NCBI GenBank assembly: GCA_934501475.1
Contig: CAKSUL010000015.1
Location: 1 to 38,867 of the forward strand
Source of the DNA: an uncultured Roseovarius sp.
GTDB taxonomy: Bacteria > Pseudomonadota > Alphaproteobacteria > Rhodobacterales > Rhodobacteraceae
Length of the DNA stretch: 38,867 bases
Reading direction: 5' to 3'
Shown: piece by piece, positions 30,325-38,010 of the stretch
Position numbering within the stretch: the stretch's first letter is position 1
How the letters are laid out: the number at the start of each line of letters is the position of its first letter
Position numbers and translations under genes: made by a program
Notes under the pieces: generated by a model
Database searches by the model: none
What the model saw: the letters and a program-made list of their open reading frames with translations, nothing else
Told to the model about the DNA's origin: nothing

Positions 30325-30709
30325 CAAAAGCAATGATATTCAAGGTCTCGATGCCCTGCTTGAGGCCGCGCGCCACCACAGGGCACAGCCCTCACCGGCG
30401 CTGATGGCGCGGGTGTTGCAGGATGCGCAGACGGTGCAGCGCGGCTTTGCCGCACCGGCCATGGCGCCGGTGCGGGGCGGCGCGCGCCCGCGCGGCGAGA
30501 TGCGCCTGATGGCGCTGATCCGCGACCTGGGCGGCTGGCCGGCGCTGACCGGGCTGGCGATGGCGGGGGTGGTCGGGCTCTGGATCGGGGTCAGCCCGCC
30601 GCAGAGCCTGGTCACGACGGCGCAGGTCTGGCTGGGCGTCGGGGCGGATGAGGTGCTGATCGACGTGGTGCCGGATGCGGTGTTCGGCTTTGGCGAAGGA
30701 ACCTTGTGA
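30311..30709 (+). CDS. Single-span membrane protein, candidate anti-sigma factor
   Basis: A 132-residue protein with a soluble N-terminal part (about 1-70), one transmembrane helix (76-95, ALTGLAMAGVVGLWIGVSP) and a short periplasmic tail ending FGFGEGTL. No anti-sigma zinc motif is visible, and similarity to any family is weak, so the anti-sigma role rests on topology and position: its start overlaps the sigma stop by 14 bases and its stop overlaps the next gene by one base. The equivalent position in cnrYXH-like operons is held by small membrane anti-sigma factors such as CnrY. Confidence 0.6.
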   Translation: MKMTDKSNDIQGLDALLEAARHHRAQPSPALMARVLQDAQTVQRGFAAPAMAPVRGGARPRGEMRLMALIRDLGGWPALTGLAMAGVVGLWIGVSPPQSLVTTAQVWLGVGADEVLIDVVPDAVFGFGEGTL

Positions 30710-31188
30710 TGACCTCCACTGAACAGACCCCCGCGCCGCGGATGCGCCGCTCGCTGCGGATATTGCTGGCCGCGTCGCTGGCGCTGAATATTCTGGTGCT
30801 GGCGGCCTTTGGCGGCGCGGTCGCGATGCGCGGCAAATGGCAGGGCCATGCCGGCGCCGGGATGATGGGGGGGGCGCTGACCCATGCGCTGACCCCCGAG
30901 GACCGCCACGCGATCCGCGATCAGATGCGCGCCATGCGGGGTGACGCCGCGGGCGCGCGCGCGGCGCGCAGGGCCGCCCATGACGGCCTGATCGAGGATC
31001 TGCGCCGCGTCCCGTTCGAGCCCGAGCGCGTGGCGGCGCATCTGCAAACCCGCCGTCAGCAGATGAACGAGCGGCTGGAACTGGGCCAAACCCTGCTGTT
31101 GCAGCGCCTGAGCGCGATGAGCGACGCCGAGCGTGCCGCCTTTGCCGACCGGGTCAGCGAATACGATAAACGCCGCGCGGGCAAATAA
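30709..31188 (+). CDS. Periplasmic heavy-metal sensor-like protein (CnrX/ZraP-type)
   Basis: The 159-residue product has an N-terminal membrane helix (17-38) and a helical, Arg/Glu-rich periplasmic domain: LTPEDRHAIRDQMRAMRG, EDLRRVPFEPERVAAHLQ, and RLSAMSDAERAAFADRVSEY, as in the Metal_resist/CnrX/ZraP family that senses divalent metals through periplasmic helices. Few His or Cys are present, so a classic Ni/Co site is not obvious and the ligand is unclear. ATG at 30709 shares an A with the upstream TGA, with AAGGAAC as ribosome-binding site. It ends 40 bases before the convergent diguanylate cyclase. Confidence 0.75.
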   Translation: MTSTEQTPAPRMRRSLRILLAASLALNILVLAAFGGAVAMRGKWQGHAGAGMMGGALTHALTPEDRHAIRDQMRAMRGDAAGARAARRAAHDGLIEDLRRVPFEPERVAAHLQTRRQQMNERLELGQTLLLQRLSAMSDAERAAFADRVSEYDKRRAGK

Positions 31189-31195
31189 CGCCCGC
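31177..31195. terminator. Small hairpin between convergent sensor and diguanylate cyclase genes
   Basis: GCGGGC and GCCCGC pair around a 7-base loop containing the sensor stop codon. No T-tract follows, so termination efficiency is doubtful. Confidence 0.3.
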
Positions 31196-31227
31196 TCGCG
31201 GTCTGCCGGCCGGCGCGGGCCATTCCC

Positions 31228-32637
31228 TCAGGCGGCGGTGCGCGCGCTGACGGTGACGGTGTTGCGCCCCTGCGCCTTGGCCGCGTAAAGCGCGCGGTCG
31301 GCCTGATCCAGCAATGCCTCGACCCTGCCGATACCGGTGCCGTCCGACATCGTGGCCCCGTCGCCATTGCCAAGCGCCACCCCGATGCTGACCGTGACAT
31401 GCAGCGGTTCGGCGCGGTGGCGCAGCGTGATCGGCGTGCTGCGCACGATGCGGCACAGGGCATCGGCCACCTTGCGCGCATCGGCGCGGCTGGTGTCGGG
31501 CATGACGATCAGGAACTCCTCGCCGCCGATGCGCGCGATCATGTCGCCTTCACGCACATGGCTGCGCAGCAACGCGGCGATCTGCGTCAGGACCCGGTCA
31601 CCGGCGGCATGGCCGAATGTGTCGTTCACCGCCTTGAAGTGATCCAGATCCGCCACCATCACCGCAAAGGGCCGCGCGTCCCCGTCACCGCTGCCCGCCA
31701 TCAGCCGTTGCACGAAGGGCAGGGCAAAGCGGCGGTTGTAAAGTCCGGTCAGCGGATCGGTCATCGCCGCCTTCAGCCCGTCCTGCATCTGGCGGTGCAG
31801 CCGGTCCAGCGTGGCCTTGCGCCGCAACTGAATGCCCAGCCGCAGCGACAGCTCATCCAGATCGACGGGGCCGGTCAGGACATCGTTGATCCCCATATCC
31901 AGAAGATGCGGCGCAAGCGGGGCCGACGCGCCCTGCAAAAGCGCGATCACCCGGCTGTGGCGCGCTTGCGGCGCGGTGCGCAGTTCGGCCACCATTTGCA
32001 GGCTCTGATCGGCGTTGCCGTCGGGGATGTCGATGACAAACACGTCCGGCGGCTGCGTCCGGGTCGGATCGCCCATGATATCCTGCGCGGTCATCGCGCT
32101 GATCTGGTGGCGGCAGCACTGTGTCAGGCGCGACGCCAGTTGCATCGCCGCCGCCCGCGTTCCCGAGAGCAGCGCCACGCGCCCGATATGCTGAAACCGC
32201 TGTTCGACCTCGCCGAAACCGATGGCGCCGTCCGATCCGGCATGGGTCTGCAGATCCTGCAACATGTGATGCTGATGCAGCAGGCTGCGCAGGCGGGCCA
32301 TCATCGCGCGCTCATCAAAGGGCTGCGGGATCACGTCATCCGCCCCGGCGCTGAGCGCGGCAATGCGCATCGCCTGGCTGTTGCCCGGCAGGATCAGAAC
32401 GACCGGCGTCGCCGCCAGACCGGGCAGCGCGCGCAGCGCCGCGACAAAAGCCGCGCCGTCCATATCCGCCAGCTCCGCCTTGGCCACGATCATGTCGGGG
32501 CGCAGCGCCGCCGCCTGTGCCAGCGCGGCCGCGCCGCTATCGGCCTGGCTGACGCTGAAATGGGCGGCCGACAGCATGACCTTCAGGATAATCCTGTTGG
32601 TGGCCACCTCATCGACGATCAGAATTTTCCCTGACAT
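31228..32637 (-). CDS. pleD: PleD-like diguanylate cyclase with degenerate first receiver
   Basis: The 469-residue protein has the PleD order: receiver 1 (about 1-118), receiver-like domain 2 (about 153-275) and a GGDEF domain (about 290-465). The catalytic GGEEF is at 371-375 and the allosteric I-site RxxD is Arg362-Asp365, so it should make c-di-GMP with product inhibition. In receiver 1 the PleD phospho-acceptor Asp53 is Lys53 (codon AAG) and the conserved Lys before Pro is Gln105, so phosphorylation control as in Caulobacter is unlikely; Asp9/Glu10 of the acid pocket are kept. Asp203 in receiver 2 could be a substitute acceptor. The ATG at 32637 has AAAGGTG upstream. It is divergent from DUF3572. 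Confidence 0.92.
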   Translation of the reverse strand: MSGKILIVDEVATNRIILKVMLSAAHFSVSQADSGAAALAQAAALRPDMIVAKAELADMDGAAFVAALRALPGLAATPVVLILPGNSQAMRIAALSAGADDVIPQPFDERAMMARLRSLLHQHHMLQDLQTHAGSDGAIGFGEVEQRFQHIGRVALLSGTRAAAMQLASRLTQCCRHQISAMTAQDIMGDPTRTQPPDVFVIDIPDGNADQSLQMVAELRTAPQARHSRVIALLQGASAPLAPHLLDMGINDVLTGPVDLDELSLRLGIQLRRKATLDRLHRQMQDGLKAAMTDPLTGLYNRRFALPFVQRLMAGSGDGDARPFAVMVADLDHFKAVNDTFGHAAGDRVLTQIAALLRSHVREGDMIARIGGEEFLIVMPDTSRADARKVADALCRIVRSTPITLRHRAEPLHVTVSIGVALGNGDGATMSDGTGIGRVEALLDQADRALYAAKAQGRNTVTVSARTAA

Positions 32638-32712
32638 GGGTCTGACACCTTTCTGGCTTGCCCTTTGCGTTTGATTAACTATCCATGGCAGAAGTTAAGA
32701 AATCCTTTCCAG

Positions 32713-33008
32713 ATGAGGGCCGATTTGATCCATTCGCGGGAATCCGCCGAGACCCTGGCGCTGCAATGTCTGACCTGGCTGATCGGCAACGAGGATCTGT
32801 TGCCGGTGTTCATGAACGCCACCGGTGCCTCCGCCGAAGATCTGCGGATGGGCGCGCAAGATGTTGATTTTCTTGGCTCGGTTCTGGATTTCATCATGAT
32901 GGACGATGCCTGGGTCATGGCGTTTTGCGGCGCGCATCAGTTGCCCTTCGAGGCCCCGATGCGGGCGCGACAGGCCCTTCCGGGGGGCAGGCCGCCCATT
33001 GGACATGA
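32713..33008 (+). CDS. DUF3572 protein with probable 3'-end frameshift, reading into the HAD gene
   Basis: The N-terminal part SRESAETLALQCLTWLIGNEDLLP and TGASAEDLRMGAQDVDFLGSVLDFIMMDD matches DUF3572, normally a stand-alone protein of about 90-100 residues. In the current frame there is no stop and the sequence continues into the HAD phosphatase. In the neighbouring frame the end reads G-Q-A-A-H-W-T-stop (TGA 33006-33008), which resembles the usual DUF3572 ending HWT. The frames are separated by a run of six G at 32982-32987, so a one-base loss there would explain the fusion. Start at 32713 is chosen from family similarity; no clear ribosome-binding site was seen, and a TTG at 32665 is possible. 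Confidence 0.7.
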
Positions 33009-33027
33009 TGAACAAAAGGTGTCGGAC

Positions 33028-33723
33028 ATGAAAAAACGCGTTGACGGAATTCTTTTTGACAAGGACGGCACGCTGTTCGATTTCCACACCACCTGGGGCG
33101 CCTGGGCGCGCACCATCATCGAAGACCTGGCCGCGCGCCACGCGGTTCCGGTGGGCAATATCGCGGATGAGATCCACTATGATCTGGCCGCCGGGCAGTT
33201 TCTGCGCTCGAGCCCGATCATTGCGGGCACCAACCGGCAGGCGGCGGAATGCGTGGCGCGCGCGATCCCCGGTGCGGATATCGGTGAAATCGAGCGTTTC
33301 CTCATGCGCAGCGCGGCACATGCCCCGCTTGCTCCGGCGGTGCCGCTGGCGCCGTTCCTGACCGACCTGCGCGGGCGCGGCCTGACCCTGGGCGTGATGA
33401 CCAACGACACCGAATTCGGCGCGCGCGCGCATCTTGCGACGGCGGGGGTGGAGGGGTTGTTCGATTTTATCGCGGGCTTTGATTCGGGCCACGGCTCGAA
33501 ACCCGCGCCCGAGCCGCTCTGGGCCTTTGCGAAGGCTCATGGGCTGGCGCCGGCGCGCGTGGTCATGGTGGGCGACAGCGCGCATGACCTGATCGCCGGA
33601 CGCGCCGCGGGGATGCAGACGCTGGCCGTGCTGACCGGGGTGGCCGGGCATGACGACCTGAGCGCGCTGGCCGACGCGGTGCTGCCCGATATCGGACATA
33701 TCCCGGCATGGCTTGACGCATGA
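33028..33723 (+). CDS. HAD-superfamily phosphatase (Gph-like)
   Basis: The 231-residue protein shows all HAD motifs: motif I DKDGT (Asp11, Asp13), motif II TNDTE (Thr125), motif III Lys158 in GSKPAPEP and motif IV GDSAHD (Asp183, Asp187). The fold and length suit phosphoglycolate phosphatase-like enzymes; substrate unproven. The ATG at 33028 has AAGGTG nine bases upstream, so it can be translated independently even though the DUF3572 frame runs into it without a stop. The ATG of the next gene overlaps its TGA. Confidence 0.9.
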   Translation: MKKRVDGILFDKDGTLFDFHTTWGAWARTIIEDLAARHAVPVGNIADEIHYDLAAGQFLRSSPIIAGTNRQAAECVARAIPGADIGEIERFLMRSAAHAPLAPAVPLAPFLTDLRGRGLTLGVMTNDTEFGARAHLATAGVEGLFDFIAGFDSGHGSKPAPEPLWAFAKAHGLAPARVVMVGDSAHDLIAGRAAGMQTLAVLTGVAGHDDLSALADAVLPDIGHIPAWLDA

Positions 33724-34607
33724 GGGGGCATCCCCTGTTCGGGGTCGCGCTGGCGACAGCGGGGGTGCTGCTGCTGACGCCGGATGCGATGTTGATGCGC
33801 CTGTCGGGCATGGCCGGGTTTCAGATGCTGGGCTGGCGTGGCCTGCTGATGGGCGCTGTTCTGGTGTCGGCCTGGGTGCTGAGCAGTCGCCATTACCGCG
33901 ATGACCTGGCCCGTTTGGGCAGTTTCCATGGGGTGATGATCATCCTGTGCCAGTTCTTCAATGCCATGCTGTTCTGTGTCGGCATTGCCATCGCGCCGGT
34001 GGCGGTGGTGCTGTTCGGGGTGGCGACCGCGCCGGTCTTTGCGGCGATATTCACCTGGCTGCTGATCGGAGAACCGACACGCCGCGCCACCTGGATCACC
34101 ATCGCGGCGGTGATGGGCGGGATCGCGGTCGCCGTCTTCGGCGGGCATCAGGGGGCGGGTGCGGTCAATATGGCCGCGCTCTGGGGCGCGCTTGCCGGGT
34201 TGGGCGTGGCGGCGGCCCTTGCGCTGAATTTCACCGTGATGCGCGCCCAGCCGCAATTGCCGATCCTGCTGGTGATCGGGGTCGGGGCGCTGTTTGCCGG
34301 TGTCGCGGGCACGCTGATCACCGGCCCGGGCGCGATGTTTGATGGCACGGTCTGGGCGATGGCCACCACCGCGCTGGTGATCCTGCCGGCGTCGTTCTTT
34401 TCGCTGTCGCTGGCCTCGCGCCATACCCATGCCTCGAATGTCAGCCTGCTCTTGTTGCTCGAGACGGTGCTGGGCCCGTTCTGGGTCTGGCTGGTGATCG
34501 GCGAGGCGGCGACCCCGGCGATGATCATGGGCGGCGCGATCGTGGTCTGCTCGCTCGCCGCCTATCTGCTGCTGAGCGAGCGGCGCCGGGCCTTGCGCCG
34601 CATCTGA
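33720..34607 (+). CDS. EamA/DMT family transporter
   Basis: The product of 295 residues has ten predicted membrane helices in two halves (LFGVALATAGVLLLTPDAM and MIILCQFFNAMLFCVGIAIA in the first; AALWGALAGLGVAAALALNF and VSLLLLLETVLGPFWVWLVI in the second). E of EPTRR/ET and the closing GEAATPAMIMGG block are typical of the family. Substrate unknown. Its ATG overlaps the HAD stop (ATGA), so it is the third gene of a DUF3572-HAD-EamA transcript. It is only distantly similar to the EamA protein at 26797. Confidence 0.92.
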   Translation: MRGHPLFGVALATAGVLLLTPDAMLMRLSGMAGFQMLGWRGLLMGAVLVSAWVLSSRHYRDDLARLGSFHGVMIILCQFFNAMLFCVGIAIAPVAVVLFGVATAPVFAAIFTWLLIGEPTRRATWITIAAVMGGIAVAVFGGHQGAGAVNMAALWGALAGLGVAAALALNFTVMRAQPQLPILLVIGVGALFAGVAGTLITGPGAMFDGTVWAMATTALVILPASFFSLSLASRHTHASNVSLLLLLETVLGPFWVWLVIGEAATPAMIMGGAIVVCSLAAYLLLSERRRALRRI

Positions 34608-34725
34608 CGCCCCGGGCGGGGCTGGGGTGCCCATGTCCCGCCAGCGACACATGTCGCCGCAAACAGCACATTATCATGCGCCGCGCCGTGATTGGATATG
34701 TCTCAGACTCACCGAGGAGAGCGCC

Positions 34726-36288
34726 ATGACCGGGGATCCCAAACGCAGAAAGCGCGGCGGCGGGCGCGCGGGCAATGCCGACCGGCGTGGCGGTGCCGTG
34801 ATCGAGCAGATGCCCTGGAACCCGCCCATCAACATGGACCGCCCGACCGAGCCGCTGGATGATGCGGGCGTGCAGGCGATCCATGACGGGGCGATGCGCA
34901 TCCTCGAAGAGATCGGAATGCAGATCCTCAACCCCGAGGCGCTTGAGGTGTTTCGCGCCTCGGGCGGCTGCGAGATCGCGGGTGAAACCGTGCGCATGGG
35001 GCGTGATTTCGTCATGGAACATGTCGCCATGGCCCCCGCCGAATGGACGCTCACACCGCGCAACCGCGCGCGCACCCTCACCATCGGCGGCAGGAACCTG
35101 CTGTTCGGCAATGTCTCCAGCCCGCCCAGCTATTGGGACATGGCGCTGGGGCGCAAGGTGACGGGCACGCGCGAGATGTGCCAGAACCTGCTCAAACTCA
35201 GCCAGTATTTCAACTGCATCCATTTCGTCGGCGGCTATCCGGTGGAACCCCAGGACATCCATGCCAGCGTGCGCCATCTCGATGTGCTTTATGACAAGCT
35301 GACCCTGACCGACAAGGTGGCCCATGCCTATTGCCTGGGCAAGGAACGGGTCGAGGACGTGATGGAGATGGTGCGCATCGCCGGCGGGCTGAGCGATGCG
35401 GAATTCGAAGCCTCGCCGCATATGTATACCAACATCAACTCGACCTCGCCGCTGAAACATGACTATCCGATGCTGGATGGCTGGATGCGGATGGCGCGGC
35501 GCAATCAGGGCCTCGTGGTCACGCCGTTCACGCTGGCGGGGGCGATGGCCCCGGTCACCATGTCCGGCGCGGTGGCGCAATCCCTGGCCGAGGCATTGGT
35601 CGCGGTGGTGCTGGCGCAACTGGTCCGGCCGGGGGCGTGCTGTGCGATCGGCACGTTCACCTCGAACGTGGACATGAAATCGGGCGCGCCCGCCTTCGGC
35701 ACCCCGGAATACATGCGCGCCACGCAGATGACCGGCCAGATGGCGCGGTTCTATGGGCTGCCGATGCGCGCCAGCGGCGTCTGCGCGGCCAACGTGCCCG
35801 ATGGTCAGTCGATCTGGGAAACCTCCAACAGCCTGTGGTCGGCGGTGCAGTCGGGCGCGCATATGGTCTATCACGCCGCCGGCTGGCTTGAGGGCGGCCT
35901 GATCGCCTCGCCCGAGAAATTCGTGATGGATTGCGAAATCCTGCAACAAATCCAGCGCTACATGGACCCGTCGATATGGGCCACCGGCCCCGATGAAATC
36001 GCGCTCGATGCGATCCGCGAGGTGGGCGGGCAGGGCCATTACTTCGGCATCCAGCACACCCAGGACCGCTATACCACCGCCTTCTATCAGCCCTTCCTCA
36101 GCGACTGGCGCAACTTCGAGGCCTGGGAAGAGGCCGGCGCGGTCTGGACCGCCGCGCGCGCGCATCAGACCTTTCAGGACATCATCGCCAGCTTCGAGGC
36201 CCCCCCGATGGACGAGGCCATCCGCGAAGAACTCGCCGCCTTCGTGGCGCTGCGCAAATCCGAAGGCGGCGCGCCGACTGATTTCTGA
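34726..36288 (+). CDS. MttB-family (trimethylamine methyltransferase-like) protein without pyrrolysine
   Basis: The 520-residue protein belongs to the MttB/COG5598 family of corrinoid-dependent methyltransferases, with a basic Gly-rich N-terminal tail (MTGDPKRRKRGGG), then VFRASGGCEIAGETVRMGRD, GRNLLFGNVSSPPSYWDM and GAAHMVYHAAGWLEGGL-like blocks. There is no in-frame TAG, so it lacks the pyrrolysine of archaeal MttB; related non-Pyl members demethylate quaternary amines such as glycine betaine. Roseobacters have many paralogues and the substrate cannot be assigned. No corrinoid protein gene or activation factor is next to it. The ATG at 34726 follows GAGGAGAG; the frame is open to 34627. Confidence 0.93.
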   Translation: MTGDPKRRKRGGGRAGNADRRGGAVIEQMPWNPPINMDRPTEPLDDAGVQAIHDGAMRILEEIGMQILNPEALEVFRASGGCEIAGETVRMGRDFVMEHVAMAPAEWTLTPRNRARTLTIGGRNLLFGNVSSPPSYWDMALGRKVTGTREMCQNLLKLSQYFNCIHFVGGYPVEPQDIHASVRHLDVLYDKLTLTDKVAHAYCLGKERVEDVMEMVRIAGGLSDAEFEASPHMYTNINSTSPLKHDYPMLDGWMRMARRNQGLVVTPFTLAGAMAPVTMSGAVAQSLAEALVAVVLAQLVRPGACCAIGTFTSNVDMKSGAPAFGTPEYMRATQMTGQMARFYGLPMRASGVCAANVPDGQSIWETSNSLWSAVQSGAHMVYHAAGWLEGGLIASPEKFVMDCEILQQIQRYMDPSIWATGPDEIALDAIREVGGQGHYFGIQHTQDRYTTAFYQPFLSDWRNFEAWEEAGAVWTAARAHQTFQDIIASFEAPPMDEAIREELAAFVALRKSEGGAPTDF

Positions 36289-36564
36289 CGGCGAGGGTGG
36301 TGCAGCCGGTTGAACAATCGCCTTCAAGCCCCTGATCGGATCTCTTGCGGAATGCTTCTGCAGGCTGACTCAGAACCTGAAACGGTTGTCCGAGATTTCA
36401 TACCCTCCTCGCAGATTTTCGAGAGAACAGCCAGCAGTTCGTTGGCGGTCTTGCGGTGCAAAGCTGTCATTTAGCAAAGGCTTTACTTGAACCGTAACCT
36501 GTCTTGTTGCTCGTCATGCCGCCTCAAAGATACAAGTGCAACGAAGATTGGGTAGGGGGAAACC
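36289..36564. other. Gene-free AT-richer region upstream of the HEPN-like gene
   Basis: No gene, repeat or tRNA was identified. It marks the left edge of a composition shift after the MttB gene and probably holds the promoter of the next gene. Confidence 0.5.
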
Positions 36565-37092
36565 ATGAACAGGCTTACAAGAAGAGAACGTAACCGGCGG
36601 GTGGTCCTGCTTTGTTGTCATTTTGTGAGAAACCTAGCCTATTATCGCTCTGGGCATGACAGGCTTACCAGTGGAAAATACTCGCAAATTCTCTCCACAA
36701 TCGACGGAAACTTCCTGGACATGGCGGTGATTGAGTGGTGCAAGCTATTCGGCGACAAGAACGGAAAACACTTCTGGAAGAAAATTATTGATAATCAGTG
36801 CTTTGAAGCGGAATTACTCCACCATCTCGGCCAAACATCGGACCAGTTTGCAAGCTATGTCGCCGAGATGCGCGAATATCGAGATAAATTCCTTGCGCAT
36901 CTTGATGATCGACTGGTCATGAAGATACCTAACCTAGACCTAGCAAAGGCAGCTGTGGAGTTCTACCACAAGTATGTGGTTCAAAATGAGGCATCGCCCA
37001 GTGATCTCGCTGGGCTACCGAATGAATTGGCGGATTACGATCAGCAATGCGTCGACGAAGCGCTATCAATGCTTGCTCGTTGCAACCTTTAA
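36565..37092 (+). CDS. Solitary AT-rich gene with HEPN-like motif
   Basis: This 175-residue protein is not assigned to a named family with confidence. It is helical in character, with DGNFLDMAVIEWCKLFGDKNGKHFWKK in the middle and MREYRDKFLAHLDDR, where Arg106 and His112 give an RxxxxxH spacing that suits the HEPN catalytic motif (Rx4-6H). Related accessory proteins with this pattern resemble AbiU2-like HEPN domains. HEPN proteins are often RNases in toxin, abortive infection or CRISPR contexts, but no partner gene is adjacent. AT-rich codon use and AT-rich flanks (36289-36564 and 37093-37269) indicate recent acquisition. The ATG follows GGGGGAAA. Confidence 0.65.
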   Translation: MNRLTRRERNRRVVLLCCHFVRNLAYYRSGHDRLTSGKYSQILSTIDGNFLDMAVIEWCKLFGDKNGKHFWKKIIDNQCFEAELLHHLGQTSDQFASYVAEMREYRDKFLAHLDDRLVMKIPNLDLAKAAVEFYHKYVVQNEASPSDLAGLPNELADYDQQCVDEALSMLARCNL

Positions 37093-37269
37093 AGGAAACC
37101 GGAAAGCAGTTTGCTAAAGATTGTAGGCAACGTGACGAATACAACATTGGCTCAACGTCGCCGCTCAGCACATTTACGCGCCACGCAGACACGACCTGAT
37201 CAACACGACATTCCGCAAGGCACCACCCCGCCCCCTTCATTTTTCCCTTAAATACTCAATCGCACCCGA

Positions 37270-38010
37270 TCACCCCGCGGCGCGGTCCAATGTGGCGCGG
37301 CAGGCACGATCCACGGCGGCATATAACAGCACGGTAAACACCGCCAGCACGATCAGCGCGGCAAACATCAGGTCGGTCTTTGCGCGCCCGTTGGCCAGCA
37401 GCATCAGATACCCGAGGCCCTTGGAGGCCCCCACCCATTCACCGATGATCGCCCCGATCGGCGCATAGACCGCCGCCAGCCGCACGCCCGAGGCCAGGCC
37501 GGGCAGGGCGGCGGGGATGCGGATGGTCCACATGATCCGCGCCTTGCCCGCCCCCATCACCCGCGCCAGATCCAGCCACGCCTGAGGCGTGCGCATCAGG
37601 GTGTCGAAAAACGCCGATGTCACGGGAAAATAGATCACCAGCAGCGTCATCACGATCTTGGACCCGATACCGAACCCGAACCACAGTGTCAGGATCGGGG
37701 CCAGTGCAAACACCGGAATCGCCTGACTGAAGATCAGCATCGGGCGCACCAGTTGGCGCGCCACGGGCGATGCGGCAAGGCCGATCGCCGTCACCCCGCC
37801 CAGCATGGTCCCGAGCGCGAGACCGGCCAGCACCTCGGTGGCGGTGATCGTCATGTGATAGCCGATCAATGCGCGGCTCGACCACAGGGTCTCGGCAACG
37901 CGCATTGGCCCTGGCAGGATGAATGCAGGCATCTGCGCCAATGTGACCAGCGCCTGCCATGCCAGCAGCGCGAACAGGGCCGACAGGATGACCGCTCCGG
38001 TGCGTTTCAT
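37270..38010 (-). CDS. thiX: ABC transporter permease, likely ThiX-type thiamine-precursor importer
   Basis: The 246 residues form a six-helix permease of the NitT/TauT class with the cytoplasmic EAA loop at about 148-185 (VMGAGKARIMWTIRIPAALPGLASG). Such permeases import nitrate, sulfonates or thiamine precursors. The substrate is inferred from the neighbours: the ATPase gene overlaps its start by four bases and a TenA-type thiaminase gene overlaps that in turn, which is the setting of the ThiXYZ system for hydroxymethylpyrimidine precursors. No ThiY binding protein is seen in the window; it may lie beyond the edge. Confidence 0.8.
   Translation of the reverse strand: MKRTGAVILSALFALLAWQALVTLAQMPAFILPGPMRVAETLWSSRALIGYHMTITATEVLAGLALGTMLGGVTAIGLAASPVARQLVRPMLIFSQAIPVFALAPILTLWFGFGIGSKIVMTLLVIYFPVTSAFFDTLMRTPQAWLDLARVMGAGKARIMWTIRIPAALPGLASGVRLAAVYAPIGAIIGEWVGASKGLGYLMLLANGRAKTDLMFAALIVLAVFTVLLYAAVDRACRATLDRAAG

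Noticed and set aside
34726..36288. Pyrrolysine-containing MttB
   Set aside because: No in-frame TAG occurs in the gene, so it is a non-Pyl family member.
34525..36327. 600-codon open frame antisense to the MttB gene
   Set aside because: High-G+C shadow: composition is Arg/His/Gly-rich with no family signature, and the plus strand holds a clear conserved gene.
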